Source: Lumnitzera littorea (Eukaryota; Streptophyta; Magnoliopsida; Myrtales; Combretaceae). Taken from it: 64,000 bases of DNA. Under the pieces are notes generated by a model, which did not search any database, had not been told where the DNA came from, and worked only from the letters and a program-made list of their open reading frames with translations. Position numbers and translations under genes: made by a program. Every line of letters starts with the position of its first letter. Position 1 is the stretch's first letter. Location of the stretch: contig JAMXBB010000011.1 of the NCBI GenBank assembly GCA_024138015.1, forward strand, positions 78,916,873 through 78,980,872, read 5' to 3'. Below, in pieces: positions 12,901 through 23,929 of the stretch.

Positions 12901-15900
12901 ATGGGAAGGGGTGTTTTGGGTTTTACAGCAGTTAAAGCAACAAAACCAGCAGCCTTCTCCGACTACATATGGACTTGCTATGGAGGTAATCCTTCTCTAT
13001 TAAAAAAATAGTTTTTCTGCAAAGGATTAGCAAGGAGGTGAGACATATACTATACTATTAAAAAATTTGTTCACCTCCTGATTAAAATTTTCTCTTGGGC
13101 TTTCCTACTGCTCAGTGCTTTTTTTTATCTCAAGACCCTAATTTAGGTGTTTTTACTTAAATGTGATTGATCCTCTACTATACTTGTTGACTTCATAGTG
13201 CCAAGAAAAGTTAAAAGTGAGGTATCAAACATATATCTTGGGGCAATTTTACATTTATTATTTCTATGACATGCTGTCCTAGTTGAAGCATGTTTGTAGC
13301 TCTCTTGGTTTTGATAGCACAATTGCCATGGCAAGTAAAGAACTGCTTGACTGCTTGTTATAATGTCCACTTCAAGCAGTTTGTTTTGCATCATCTATTT
13401 GATGGTTCATTGTCCAAGGAAAAATTTAGTGCAAGAGAAGAACCTATGCTGTATTTGGCATGGCTAAGAAATTGATATAAGTAGATTTAGTCAGTTTTCT
13501 TCTTAGAGATGGGAGAAGAAAGGAAAAAGAAAGAAAAATTGAAACCCCAGCCATGTCCCTATTAATGCTTAGTAGCAGCTGCAAACGGTGTTGTATTCTT
13601 TGTTGTATGCAAATTATTCATCAGTGTTTTCGTCTGGTAAACTATTTTTTATTGCTTAAATACAATTGCATAGCCCCAACAACGATTGAGGAATGGAATA
13701 GTAGGAAGGAAATAAAGCCTTAAGGCCTTGTTTGGTGGATTCCGTTAAATACAATCTGCTTACGTTTTCAGTAGGAGCTTGGGTAGAATATAGGTTTCGA
13801 GGCAAAAAATGATAACGATAGCTTTCAATTTCTTTGAATTTGATTCCTTACTCCCACTGCTTTAGCAATTTAAGGAACTGGGAGCTATAATTTTATTATC
13901 TTTATGCCAGCATTCTCCCAAGACCTTATAAAAAACTATAGGTAACTGGATTCTGTGTGACCCTATTTCGAGAAATAAACCAAACAAGTCCTAAATGCTA
14001 TTACCATTAACTGAGATATGAAAGGAAGTCAATAGTGGAGTAGCTTGTAAGACCATCTAAGTGAGAAAATCCGACTCCATATTTGTTTCAAAGAGAAAAT
14101 ACAAGCCAACACAATTAAGATTTCTCATAATACGATGTTCAGAACAGACTTATAGATGACCTTTAAGCTGCACTGGCTGATTCATTTGGGCTAGATTATG
14201 CTTTGGTCATAGAATCTTACAAAATGTGAAATGAGATCCTTGACATGGTTATGCGAATATATTGGTGAGGCATGACATCTTTCTTTGAAGATGCCTGATA
14301 AATTTATTGCACTTTGCATCACCCCTTTCTTTGAAGATGCCTGATAAGATTATTGCATTAGATAATGCAATAGAGCAGTATGAATAACAGGTAAGAGCAT
14401 GTGAGATTTTCTTTTTCTTTTTTTTTAATAATTAGCTTGGTTAAATGTGCATACTTAGGAGCAACCACCATTGATCAACTAAGCAGCAGCAGTTTTCCTG
14501 TCCTCCAGAGCCTCTACTCTGTAACTATAGTTATATCTTTTTCTGATGACCATGCTTGTTTTAAATTTTTTTAATCCAAGGTGATGAATGCCATGCATTA
14601 TGCTTCTGTTCTTTGCTAGTCAAATTCCTGTTGGGATTTATTGGTTGGTGTCTGTTTCCTCAACTGCATAACTCATACTTGGTCTTATTAGCAGGTGATG
14701 TATTCATGTGGCAAATACAACTTGGTCCATGAATTTTTTAGGAAAGTGCAGAAATTGGGTAGTCCAAATGCCTTGACATACAAAGGTAGTACACACAATT
14801 TGTGTAGATGCTACTTTTCAAAATTTGGGTCTAACTGTGGTGTGTTGTCACATACAGTTCTTGTTAATACCTTGTGGAAAGAAGGGAAGATAGATGAGGC
14901 TGTCACAATTGTTAAAGAGATGGAAAGTCGAGGTATAGTAGGTTCAGCTGGTCTGTACTATGACCTTGCTCGCTGCCTTTGCAGTGTGGGAAGATGTCAG
15001 GAAGCATTAATGCAGGTATTCACCAAATGATTGATCTTTCTTTATAATCAATTGGCCATTTTTCTGTAATCACGATGCACTCTGCTTGTTCATAAGTATC
15101 ATTGCTGGAAGTCTTATCAGGATATTGACTCTGAAGTGTGCTGAAAAAATAAGGGGTAATCAGATAGGAAAACTTAATCAATCAGTGTGCTCTCTCCACA
15201 TTGAATTACCCCGGAAAAGAAAAATCTTAATCCTATTGCATATAGTCCTTATACTGATACATTGAGAAAATGGAATACTAAAATCTTTGCCTGGTGTTGC
15301 AGTATTGCTGATTGATTCTTTCATCATCAGCTTTTTGATTAGAAAACACAAATTCAAGTTCAGAAACTATAAGTATACATCAAACAGCTGGACATGTCAG
15401 TGTAGTTCAAAATATATGAGAAATATTACCAGAATTTATCTGTGTCTTGTGAAACTAATTAACGGTAAACATATTCTTCTCATTCTCTCTGGAAAATATA
15501 ACACAAAGAGAAGCCCTTGAGGGTGAAAGATGGTTCTCTAATTTTGATATATCTGCCCTTTTAGCTGTCAATGTCTTATTAGCCTAAGATCTAGCCACAC
15601 TCGAAGTTTATAATAATTATGATTGTCTTTGCATGTGAACAGTAGTTGTACTAGTACCATATACACAAATACTTATTGTTGAAACATAAAATATAAATCC
15701 TAAATTGATTTATAGTGTTAATTTTTTAAATCAGTTGATTGTATTCAACATGGTATCATTGTAGGATATTCTGAATTCACTTCCTTTGAACCCCATTTTA
15801 AATATTTTCATGTGGACCTTGTTCAATGTTGCCATCCACACATGAGGGGGGATTAAAGTGTAGATAAATAACGCTTTTATACCTCTCAAGTTTCATGTAT

Positions 15901-18900
15901 GTGTACATGCACTCCTTAACTTTCAAAAAGTGCACTTAAGACTCCCTAACCACTGTTAATTGTCCTTTTTAGAAGCCTTTAGTTTAGGGAGGAAATTCTT
16001 TTTCTGGGAAAGTTATGGAGTGTAAGTAGATTTTTTACAAGTTAGGGAGGAAAGTGCACAAATATAAAAGTTAAGGGGTCAAAGGTAATTTACAAGTAGC
16101 ATGATAATGGTATTTAAATCATTTTTTCTTTCTTATCAAGCTTATTGTCAGCCGATTGATGATTCGCTATCATGATCCCCATGTAATGTCCCATTCTTCT
16201 AGTTGGTCTGCCAGCTTCATCCTTGTGTCATTAGCATGATGCATCTTTTCAGAGTCCTTATTAATAAGACGAATTGACAAATATCTCTTGTGGCATGTAT
16301 TTTGAGAGGGATCTATTGTGGTTCTATGTATACAATGCATGGGTGCTTTAGCATAGATGAGTAGAGTGGAACATGGAAATGAAATGAATTACAGCTAAAT
16401 CTATTGGCTTAAATTTGTGGAAAGTACACCGTTTGATCCTCAATGTTTACTTAATTTTCTATCAGAATCTCCATTCTTTTCTTTCTTCTATTTAAATCTT
16501 CAATGTCTTATAACTTTAACAAAAATAGGGTGTTTGTCGACTCTGTCAAATTTTTTTGTCTATCTTTAACATGTATTAGCTACCTATTGGCCTTAAGGAG
16601 GCTGACTGGAGTGACTAGGGTCGGCACAATTATGCAACCTTTTCTGTTTCTTTTTTATTCTTTTTTTGTTTGCATTACCTAATTGAATACCATCAATGCT
16701 ATTTTTTATCTATATTATGTAATTAGATATATTCTGTATTTTTATTTTGTTCAATTAATTATTGTGGACCAATTAGAAGCTAATATTTATAAAGGACGGG
16801 ATGAAAATTTAACAGTTGAAGGAAGCCCTACTTTTATAAAAGTTCAAAAACGCTAAGAATTCAAATAGAAGTGGAAAAAAAAAAGAAGAAAAAATAAGTA
16901 AACAATGAGTACTAAATGTGTATTTTTCCCCTTAAATTTCTGTAACGATTGGTTCCATTATTAAATTTAACTGAAAGATCATCGCAAATATTGATAAAGA
17001 GATTAAGTACATAATATGCTGCACACCTGAATATAGGACCTTATGTAGTACACATCTCCCCGTGGTTGATCCGTGGAAATCCACCTTTCAAGCTGCATTT
17101 CTTTCCTTTCTTCTTTCTATTTTTTCTGCTTCTGTTCAGATTAGATATCTTCTTGACAGTTTTCAATTCTCTTAAGAATTCTTCTTGTTATTTTTGTATA
17201 TAAGATAGAGGTTAATGTTACCGGTTTGCACCTTTAGCTTTTACATTTTCTCAAATTGTTGCTCTTTTTATTTTTTAATAGATAACATTTGTTACCTGGA
17301 CTCGGTAGTTTCTGTCATCATAGTGTTCAGGGAGTGTTTTTTCATTATCATGATGATTACGTACTTGAACTTGGTAGTTTCTGTGATCTCTAGTGCTTCA
17401 CGGATATTATTTGTCCATTATGGCAATTCAAGGTTCCAAATTTAGCGGGGAAGAGAGAAATTTCTTTCTTTTCTTTATCCCTTTTTTTGGGATAAGTAAA
17501 AGGAAAGAGAAGGGAGGAAAAAAAAAAAAAAAATTCAATCCTGACATTAACCAAAAGGAATAGGCCAATTCAGAGTGAGATTATGCTGTAAGGATTGTGT
17601 CCATACCTTACCTTTGAACTCAAAGTTAAACTGATGGTAGAACAATTATAGCAAAAACATCCAACCGGTGACTTATTGTATAAACTTTATTTCTACAGAT
17701 TGAGAAGATATGCAAGGTTGCCAACAAACCTCTAGTCGTCACCTACACTGGTTTAATACAAGCTTGTTTGAATTCCAGAGATATACAAAATGGAAGGTTT
17801 ATCTTTCAGCAGATGGAGAAGTATTGTTCTCCAAATCTTGTTACTTGCAACATAATGCTAAAAGCTTACCTCGAAAATGGGATATTTGAGGAGGCAAAAG
17901 AGCTGTTCAACAAAATGTTAGAAGATAGTAATCATATCAGCAATCAGTCTGATCACAAAGTCCGGGTTGTACCAGATGCATATACATTCAACACCATGTT
18001 AGATGGATGTCTTGCAGAGAAAAGATGGGATGAGTTGGAACATACCTACAAAACAATGTTCCTTCATGGATACCACTTCAATGCTAAACGTCATCTTCAG
18101 ATGATACTGGATGCTTCAAGAGCTGGAAAGGTAAAGTAATCTAATCACATGTGAAAGCACGTTTTATGTGTTTTATGGTTTGTATTATTATTAGTAGTAG
18201 TAGTAGTAGTAGTACTATTATTAATTTATTTATTTTTGTGCAAATGAAAGCCAAAAAGGCAATTAATTCCTTGTGAGCCATCTTATCTAGAATGAGTAGG
18301 CTGCTAAAAGAATTTCTAGAGTAACCCAGTGTATTTGTAGGGATGAAGCTGTTAAGGTCCACCTCTGTTCTATTTCAGTTGCAAACCGTGAGCTGCACTT
18401 TTTCATCACCTTTTAATATCCTACATCCAGTCAAAGATGACAATCCTTTCTCACATTTGCTTAACCAAGGAAAAGGAAAAACTAATGATGATAAAAGAAT
18501 TCCAGACTATGTTCCTTTCCTCCACAGATTAGTTGGAATAGATAAAGTACATACTTTGAAGGATATAGTTATTTCATTCGTGATCATAATCATAACCTTC
18601 CATCTTCATGTGTTAGATATATGATTCTATGGACCATATCTATCTTCATTATCTTGTTCAAAGTTATGAAGCCTGTACTCTTGTCATATGATAACCACTT
18701 TGAAGTGACTCAAACATACACGGATGAGTTTACTGGTCTCACTGTCCTGTTTCATTAATTACAAAATTACTGCTGAAATAGCACCCCCTTATCTAGAGTT
18801 GTGCACAAAAGGATAGTAGGTGCAAGCTCCAGCTATACTGTTTTTTCATATTGGCTAGTTTCAGGGAATCTTTATTCTATCATATTTGGGTTATTGTTAG

Positions 18901-19458
18901 CAATGTGACTGAACCACGCCATTCGCTCTATTTTTGGTATCTCTAATAAACACAGAAAGAAATTATGGAAAGATAATGTACAAAATTTGTGTCCAGATAA
19001 TTTGTGCTCTTTATCATTGTTACTCGTTCCATTTTTCCTTTGCTTTAGCTGTCTTTCCCTTTCATGGAGGAATCCTTTTAAACTGACAATATGATGAATC
19101 ATGGATGGATGCTTGACAGTTTGAGCTCCTGGAGATGACATGGGATCACTTGGGCCGAGCAGACCGATTGCCACCACCTCAACTTGTGAAAGAACGGTTT
19201 ATCGTGATGCTCGAGAAAAATGATTTCTCTGCTTGTCTTTCCAGCATCATCAACAATGCAACAGATGATTTGCATGCTTTTTCAAAGATGGCTTGGTTGA
19301 AGCTCTTCCAATACAATGCACGGCGGTTTCAGAATGAAACCATTTCACGCTTGATGAATGAAGTTAAACTCTATATGAGCACAAGCGACACTGTAAATTT
19401 GCAATTGCAAAATTTAGTTATGTCATGTGAAGAGTTTTTGAGGATCAAGGTGGTGTAG
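8983..19458 (+). CDS. DG1: DG1-like chloroplast PPR protein, complete nine-exon gene
   Basis: The joined exons (8983-9926, 10769-10960, 11438-11519, 11643-11834, 12872-12985, 14695-14785, 14858-15015, 17699-18130, 19120-19458) total 2544 nt and predict 847 residues. All introns are GT-AG and phases agree throughout. The product carries pentatricopeptide (PPR) helical repeats from about residue 320 onward, after a long charged N-terminal region. Blocks such as GKLGNWRRVLQV, AVTLGQAGH, SPPKKKFK, KRKQWEG, NTLWKEGK and ESRGIVGSA match Arabidopsis DELAYED GREENING 1 (At5g67570) as I remember it. That protein is somewhat under 800 residues. In Arabidopsis DG1 is plastid-located, needed for early chloroplast development and plastid-encoded-polymerase transcription, and reported to bind sigma factor SIG6. 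The first ATG of the long first exon was taken as start; an in-frame alternative exists at residue 11. Plastid import is inferred from the family, not proven here. Confidence 0.9.
10769..10960 (+). CDS. DG1: DG1-like gene, coding exon 2
   Basis: Acceptor AACAG precedes the exon and donor CAG|GTGACC follows. The frame gives LNGADIDIPEW, then DYTILRVIQILGKLGNWRRV, the first clear PPR-type helices (residues about 315-378). It splices in phase 2 on both sides. Confidence 0.88.
11438..11519 (+). CDS. DG1: DG1-like gene, coding exon 3
   Basis: This 82-nt exon lies between acceptor TTTAG and donor CAG|GTAAG. It encodes FIYTAALDVLRKAGRPVEAL and the start of the next helix, completing the PPR unit begun in exon 2 (residues 379-406). 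It is too short to stand out as an open frame, but its phase fits exactly. Confidence 0.87.
11643..11834 (+). CDS. DG1: DG1-like gene, coding exon 4
   Basis: The acceptor is TTTTTCAG and the donor GCG|GTAAGT, both in phase 0. It encodes 64 residues (407-470) with SSYPDLVAYRSIAVTLGQAG, the SPPKKKFK basic patch and the start of the next repeat (LEPDIVVYHA). The SPPKKKFK insertion between helices matches the Arabidopsis protein as I recall it. Confidence 0.9.
12513..12581. repeat. Near-perfect 29-bp hairpin in a DG1 intron
   Basis: Arms at 12513-12541 and 12553-12581 are reverse complements apart from two adjacent mismatches. An 11-nt loop, GTGCCAAGGGA, separates them. The element lies in the intron between exons 4 and 5. 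It may be a remnant of an inverted-repeat element. The short loop argues against a standard microRNA precursor. Confidence 0.8.
12872..12985 (+). CDS. DG1: DG1-like gene, coding exon 5
   Basis: The acceptor is CTTCCAG and the donor GAG|GTAATC, both in phase 0. It encodes residues 471-508, with VLNACVKRKQWEGVFWVLQQ forming the two helices of a PPR unit and PSPTTYGLAME opening the next. An open frame extends upstream to 12815, but that part is intronic. Confidence 0.9.
13721..13994. mobile_element. Tourist-like MITE in a DG1 intron
   Basis: The element runs from GGCCTTGTTTGGT (13724) to ACCAAACAAGTCC (13991), terminal inverted repeats of about 13-16 bp with one or two mismatches. A TAA trinucleotide flanks each side (13721-13723 and 13992-13994). 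The 268-bp length, absence of coding capacity and TAA target duplication fit PIF/Harbinger-derived Tourist MITEs. It lies in the intron between exons 5 and 6. Confidence 0.8.
14695..14785 (+). CDS. DG1: DG1-like gene, coding exon 6
   Basis: The acceptor TTAGCAG is followed by VMYSCGKYNLVHEFFRKVQK and then SPNALTYK. The donor AAAG|GTAGTA is in phase 1. Joining to exon 7 gives ALTYKVLVNTLWKEGK, which continues the PPR helix without a gap. This supports removal of the following 72 nt. Confidence 0.85.
14786..14857 (+). other. 72-nt in-frame intron of the DG1-like gene
   Basis: The segment starts GTAGTA and ends ACATACAG. It holds a branch-point-like TCTAAC about 30 nt before its 3' end. Its length is a multiple of three and it contains no stop in the DG1 frame. 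Retention would therefore add 24 residues in the middle of a PPR unit. Removing it restores the family sequence, so it is called an intron. Confidence 0.75.
14858..15015 (+). CDS. DG1: DG1-like gene, coding exon 7
   Basis: It encodes residues about 539-591: VLVNTLWKEGKIDEAVTIVK, the family block ESRGIVGSAGLYYDLARCLC, and GRCQEALMQ before donor CAG|GTATTC. It holds one complete PPR unit and part of another. Confidence 0.9.
15864..16093. mobile_element. Probable inverted-repeat MITE in a DG1 intron
   Basis: The left half (TTTATACCTCTCAAGTTTC, then ACTCCTTAACTTTCAAAAAG) resembles the reverse complement of the right half (CCCCTTAACTTTTATATTTG, then TCCCTAACTTGTAAAAAATC) over about 80 bp each. 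Target duplications are unclear. It lies in the 2.7-kb intron between exons 7 and 8. Confidence 0.5.
16409..16940. mobile_element. Long-TIR MITE in a DG1 intron
   Basis: The first ~100 bp, from TTAAATTTGTGG through CAATGTTTACTTAATTTTC, resemble the reverse complement of the last ~100 bp, which read AAATTTAAGGGG and CATTGTTTACTTATTTTTTC on the minus strand. There is no coding capacity. Long terminal inverted repeats of this kind suggest a Mutator-like non-autonomous element, but I could not fix a 9-bp target duplication. Confidence 0.6.
17699..18130 (+). CDS. DG1: DG1-like gene, coding exon 8
   Basis: The acceptor TTCTACAG follows a 2.7-kb intron, and the donor is AAG|GTAAAG. It encodes residues 592-735: ICKVANKPLVVTYTGLIQAC, then SPNLVTCNIMLKAYLENG, a short Ser/Asn/His-rich insertion, then PDAYTFNTMLDGCLAEKRWD and HGYHFNAKRHLQMILDASRA. 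These are typical PPR helix pairs, and this is the best conserved part of the protein. Confidence 0.92.
18192..18212. repeat. (TAG)n microsatellite
   Basis: About seven tandem TAG units, flanked by ATT repeats, lie in the last intron of the DG1-like gene. Confidence 0.85.
19120..19458 (+). CDS. DG1: DG1-like gene, last coding exon
   Basis: After acceptor TTGACAG the frame gives FELLEMTWDHLGRADRLPPP, QLVKERFIVMLEK and a helical C-terminus ending KVV and TAG at 19456-19458 (residues 736-847). The RLPPP/VKERF spacing matches the end of the Arabidopsis protein as I recall it. No E, DYW or SMR domain is present, so this is a P-class type PPR protein. Confidence 0.9.
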   Translation, partial: FELLEMTWDHLGRADRLPPPQLVKERFIVMLEKNDFSACLSSIINNATDDLHAFSKMAWLKLFQYNARRFQNETISRLMNEVKLYMSTSDTVNLQLQNLVMSCEEFLRIKVV

Positions 19459-20200
19459 TTGAAGACAGGATGAAATGTAATTTTATTTTGCAAAGGATAC
19501 TTTCCTTCTGCAAAGTTAGCCGCATGTTTATGTGCAAAATCCTCGGGCTAAACGTTTTTCAAACATATTGGGCCAGGAAAAACAAAAAGGGGTTTTGAAA
19601 CATAATATAAGATAAAAATCCGTAACCTATACTTACGAGATAAAAATGAAACATGTACTGGAAAATGCTTTTCCATATACGAGATTCCAATTGAACAAAA
19701 ATAAGCAACAAACATTAGATTTCATTGCTCGTATGCTCCATCTCGGTTGCCCACAAAAATTGAAGTGTCATAATCTGGAAGTTAATTTTAGTCCTCAGAG
19801 ATGCCCCTGGTTCGGCCCGGTTCTCACTGGTATATACTGCATGGTGCAAACAGGTTACTTCCAAATTGTTTTCGCTTGCTGGAAGTATGATTTTTAAAGT
19901 AAAAACCCGTGTAATGACACATATTTTCAAGAGTTAAAGGTCACCCTCCTAAATTTACTGCCTTAAGAAACGGATTAATCACAAAATTGACAGGAACAAA
20001 CTCTAAGCCTATATGGTTAGCAAACGTGTAAAATGAGCTTGATTGGCCAAGTAATCCGCTCGAGTTTTGAAATGCCCATCTCCAAGAAATGAAACATGGT
20101 GTCTTGTACTGTACCTCATATGCCGAATCCAAAAATGTAAACTATTGTGTTTGAGCAAAAGAATTGCAAGCTAAGAGTCAGATTTTATTTCCACACCAAA
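19459..20200 (+). other. Presumed 3' UTR and flank of the DG1-like gene
   Basis: No canonical AATAAA is seen in the first 150 bases after the stop. TGTAATTTTATTTTG at about 19494 could serve as a far-upstream polyadenylation element. Small open frames here have no recognisable content. The stretch ends at the edge of the solo LTR. Confidence 0.4.
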
Positions 20201-21643
20201 TGTAATGCTCTAGAATTTAAGACATTACAATCTATCAAGTGCCATTTCAAGATAATAACACGTTTAAGGCTCATAACCTGCATAACAACCACTAATACTT
20301 GTAGCTCTGCAAAAACTCACATAAACCAAAAATAACAAGTTTGAGTGGGGTAACCAGCCAACTCTACAAACATCAAGATCATGAAAGTAAAGTATCCAAC
20401 ATCATCAAGAGTCTAACACACTCCAGCACTAACAACCTCTAATATCATACCAAAGACAAATAGGAGTCCATCTCTTCAACAACTAACAGAAACATAATGA
20501 TTCTCTAGAGTCTCAGCTCAACCATAAATGCCAACATCCAATAACAAATACCAGTAGAAATCTCTATCATCATAACCTAACCACTAATCATCATAAAAAT
20601 AGAGATACTCCACACCATCCTCTCCCTGCTCAACATCTACATAGGGCTCCTTATAAATCACATGATCCTCTAAACCTATGTTTGAATTAGAAAAGATAAG
20701 AGACAAATCCCAATACGTAATTCCATAACTACATGCATGTGCTGTTCAATGTTATACAGACATGATTAATGCAAAGGAATACGAAGCACTCAAATTTATT
20801 ATTTTTTTTTAAGCTAGCAAGCAACAAAAGGTTCTCATGGCCATATTACACCTAGTTTACATATATATATATATAGTTATGTTTATACTTATAATACATA
20901 CATACTATGGTAATGGGAACTATCACTACTAGTCCCAATTTCTACCTAGTTGGAGCTTTCCGTTGCCTTGCATCTTTGGATTCATAAAATCAGCAGCAAG
21001 AAGATCCACCAAGGACATTACAGAAGCAGCATTTAAAATCCTTTTATTGGGGACCTAAATCTAACCCAAATTTCTCTTAGTATATAACTCTATTGAGGGC
21101 AACGTCACATATAGATCAACGAGTTACCCCCTAAAATTCTACCACTATGGGTTCCTAGGCTAAACCACTTACAAACAATATTCAATTTAACAACCAGCTA
21201 TGAAATTAGTCTGGTTATACCTTGTTAACTTATTAGGCACAATCAACATACAAGCATTACATACTTGAAAAGTCAATTGAATTAATTACAAAGATTGAAT
21301 CTCATAACCTAACATTTAGAACAATATACACAACCTAATCTTTTATTGAAATTAATCCCATTCAAGCATTTAAGCATGCCCTTAACTTATCTATACCTAA
21401 CACTCCCTAATAGCATCTTGAGTTCCAACTTATTCTAGGCTTCTAAAGCCTTAACGGTAATGTAAAGATTGGATTTTTGGCAAGGAAGAATGAATAAAAC
21501 ACTTGGGTGAAGGCTAAGGGTTAAAGGAAACCAAAGGAAACAAGTTTGACCTAGAACAATGCTTAGCATCAAGATGGTAAGGTCACTAATGTTTAAACCA
21601 CACAAGGGTTTCACTCTCTAACATAGAAATATAACTAACATTT

Positions 21644-22507
21644 TGATGTATCTCCAATCCCTCTCCCGAAGAATTCTCTCTTGGTAATCTACTGATGACG
21701 AGAAACTGTACATTGAAAAAAGGTGGTTGAACTCCTTGAGCTTCTTACATTGTCATACATTGATCTATACACTCGGTAATGATGATGTCAAATATTCCCT
21801 TACCGAGGACGCTGTGCCGAGTACTCCGACCAACTGCTGCCGAGAATCACTTATTGAGTGATGAGAGACTCACTTAAACAGCTGAGTAGTTTTCTCTCTG
21901 CATAACACCATCTCTCTCGTCCTAGCTCCTTTAGTGCCGCAACATTTTGACCCTTCCTATCTACTGTGCTCAAAGAATATTCATACGGAACCAATGCTAC
22001 ACTACTATTTGTCCACCTTATCTGACATTTAACTACTTTTCCATTTTTGGTTTGTTTTCCTTTTTACCATTTTCGTAGTTATAAAAATTCCCTTTTTGTA
22101 AATACTTTCTTGTAATTTCTTTATTTATAATGCTACCCTAGGGACTTACTACAAATAGTCCTTTTCTCTTGTAAGTCGGAGATAGCTTACATCTTAATAC
22201 CAAATACTCAATTCTTGTGAGATAATGCTCTCTAAGTCCATACCCCTTACACTCTTATCTATCTTGCCGAGTAGCTTAAGATTAATGGTGAGTAGACCTT
22301 GACATCAACTTGTGCATTATATTAAGTGAGGTGTCAAGTCGTGTTATGTTTGTTGGTGAGTCACATCCTTTAAGCAGTTTCATGTTAACTACTCTTGTTT
22401 GATTGTAGACCGTTTCCCTTTAATTTTCTTCACTATCTTGAAGGACTCATTTCAGTTCAATTTTGCCTCGGTAAGTCCTAATGACAACCGAACTTCTAGG
22501 CACTCCA
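21644..22507 (+). repeat. 5' LTR of the nested Ty3/gypsy element
   Basis: It begins TGATGTATCTCCAATCC and ends CTTCTAGGCACTCCA, just before the primer site. Its sequence recurs in order at 27143-28051, including GATGACGAGAAACTGTACAT, AACATTTTGACCCT and CCATTTTTGGTTTGTTTTCC. In an 85-base stretch near the start I count 13 differences from the 3' copy, all transitions. Confidence 0.85.
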
Positions 22508-22515
22508 TATATTCC

Positions 22516-22527
22516 TAGTATCAGAGC
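22516..22527 (+). promoter_or_regulatory. Primer binding site, initiator tRNA-Met type
   Basis: TAGTATCAGAGC lies 8 bases after the 5' LTR end. It differs by one base from TGGTATCAGAGC, the complement of the 3' end of plant initiator tRNA-Met used by most plant LTR retrotransposons. Confidence 0.75.
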
Positions 22528-22639
22528 TTAAGGTTGAGACCAAGAGCTGTGTAGTGTCAATTTGCTGTGTTTGCTATTCGAGATATTTGTGTGCAAAAAG
22601 CATTTGCGTGAAGTATCCTTATTGAAGCTTATATTGAGA

Positions 22640-23850
22640 ATGTCAAACCCTAGTGCATAAGGAGAGATTCACGATGTCGAGAGTGATGCTCATGGTCGTG
22701 GTCGAGTTAGCCAACAAACACCACGTACTATTGATGAGCAAATACAAGATCTTGCTGCTATTGTGGCCAACTTGTCTGTCACAGCAAACAAGGTCTTAGA
22801 GGCTAGATCGCGTGAAAGAGTTACTGAGCAAAGACGAGAAACGAGAGATAGGCCGAGGAGATAGATGAACGAGCGAGCTCCGGAATCCTTTCCTGTGAAC
22901 CAAGTACCACCGTGACATGCTGATAGAGTCGCCAGAAGAAGGTTAGAGTTAGACGAAGTGGAAGAGTACAAAGAGGAAGAAGACTAGTATGATGGGATGG
23001 ATGAGCGTGAGTTTAGAGCACCAAGAGGTGCCGAGTATCTTAAAGTACAGATTTCGAGATTTAACTGGTTTAATAGTGCTGATGACTACCTTGACTGGGA
23101 AGAGAAGATCGAAAAGATATTCAACTTCTACGATTACGAAGATGCTATCTACATTAGGGTAGCCGCATTAGAATTTCCTAGGTATACGACAATGTGGTAG
23201 AAGAAGCTACAGAATGTTCGTCTGAGGGCCCGACGCAAAGTCCAAACATGGAACGAAATGAAAAGAGTTCTGAGAAGTAGGATAGTTCCCGAACATTATG
23301 ATCAAGACACTTTCAGACAACTCCAAGACTTAAAGCAAGATAATAGATTCATAGACAACTATGTCCAAGAGTTTCAATTGCTCACGATACGATGTGATAT
23401 CAACAAGCCTAGGACCCGAACTATAATACGATTCATCTCAGGACTTCGAGCTGAGATTGGTTACATTGTAGAATTGTGGAGCCTCATAACTCTGGATGAA
23501 ACCATCTGTATGGCCCAGAGAGTTGAAAGGCAACGGCGGAACCGGGCTAGCCGAATGCCGAGTAACAGAATAATAATATCGAGTAGGAATGGCCTGCCGA
23601 GTAGAGTAGGGAGTGACAGGGCATCAAACAGATCCGAAGTTGAACGCTGAGGTCACATGTTAAGCCAACCAGACAAGGGCCGAGGTAAGAGCAAGACCGA
23701 GGAACTTGAGATTTGAATAGACTAGGGTTAGAGCTCAGGACGGAAAACCTAAGAAATCAAACGTTTTAAGTGTCTTAGCTATGGACACGTGACTAGTCAA
23801 TGTCCAAACCACCGAGTAATGACCATCAAGGGAGATAAGCCCTAGTTTGA
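22640..23850 (+). pseudogene. Decayed Ty3/gypsy gag
   Basis: From an ATG at 22640 the frame gives a plant gag with several in-frame stops. A PRTIDEQIQDLAAIVANLS segment comes first, then the capsid-like region (FNWFNSADDYLDWEEKIEKI, ending at a stop near 23200). A retrotrans_gag-like block follows (about 23258-23520: WNEMKRVLRSR, then DNRFIDNYVQEF). A zinc knuckle near 23759-23805 reads KRFKCLSYGHVTSQC. Its first expected Cys is Arg (CGT at 23762-23764), so the CCHC array is broken. Gag would form the particle and bind element RNA; this copy cannot. Confidence 0.82.
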
Positions 23851-23929
23851 AGTAGAAAGTATGAGTTAAGGAGAGGAAGAAGTGGCAACTGATCAGATGC
23901 TGGAAGAATTTGAGGAAACTTCGAGAGCC

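Noticed and set aside
17215..17445. 76-codon hydrophobic open frame in a DG1 intron
   Set aside because: T-rich sequence translates to Phe/Ile/Val; no family signature and inside a well supported intron.
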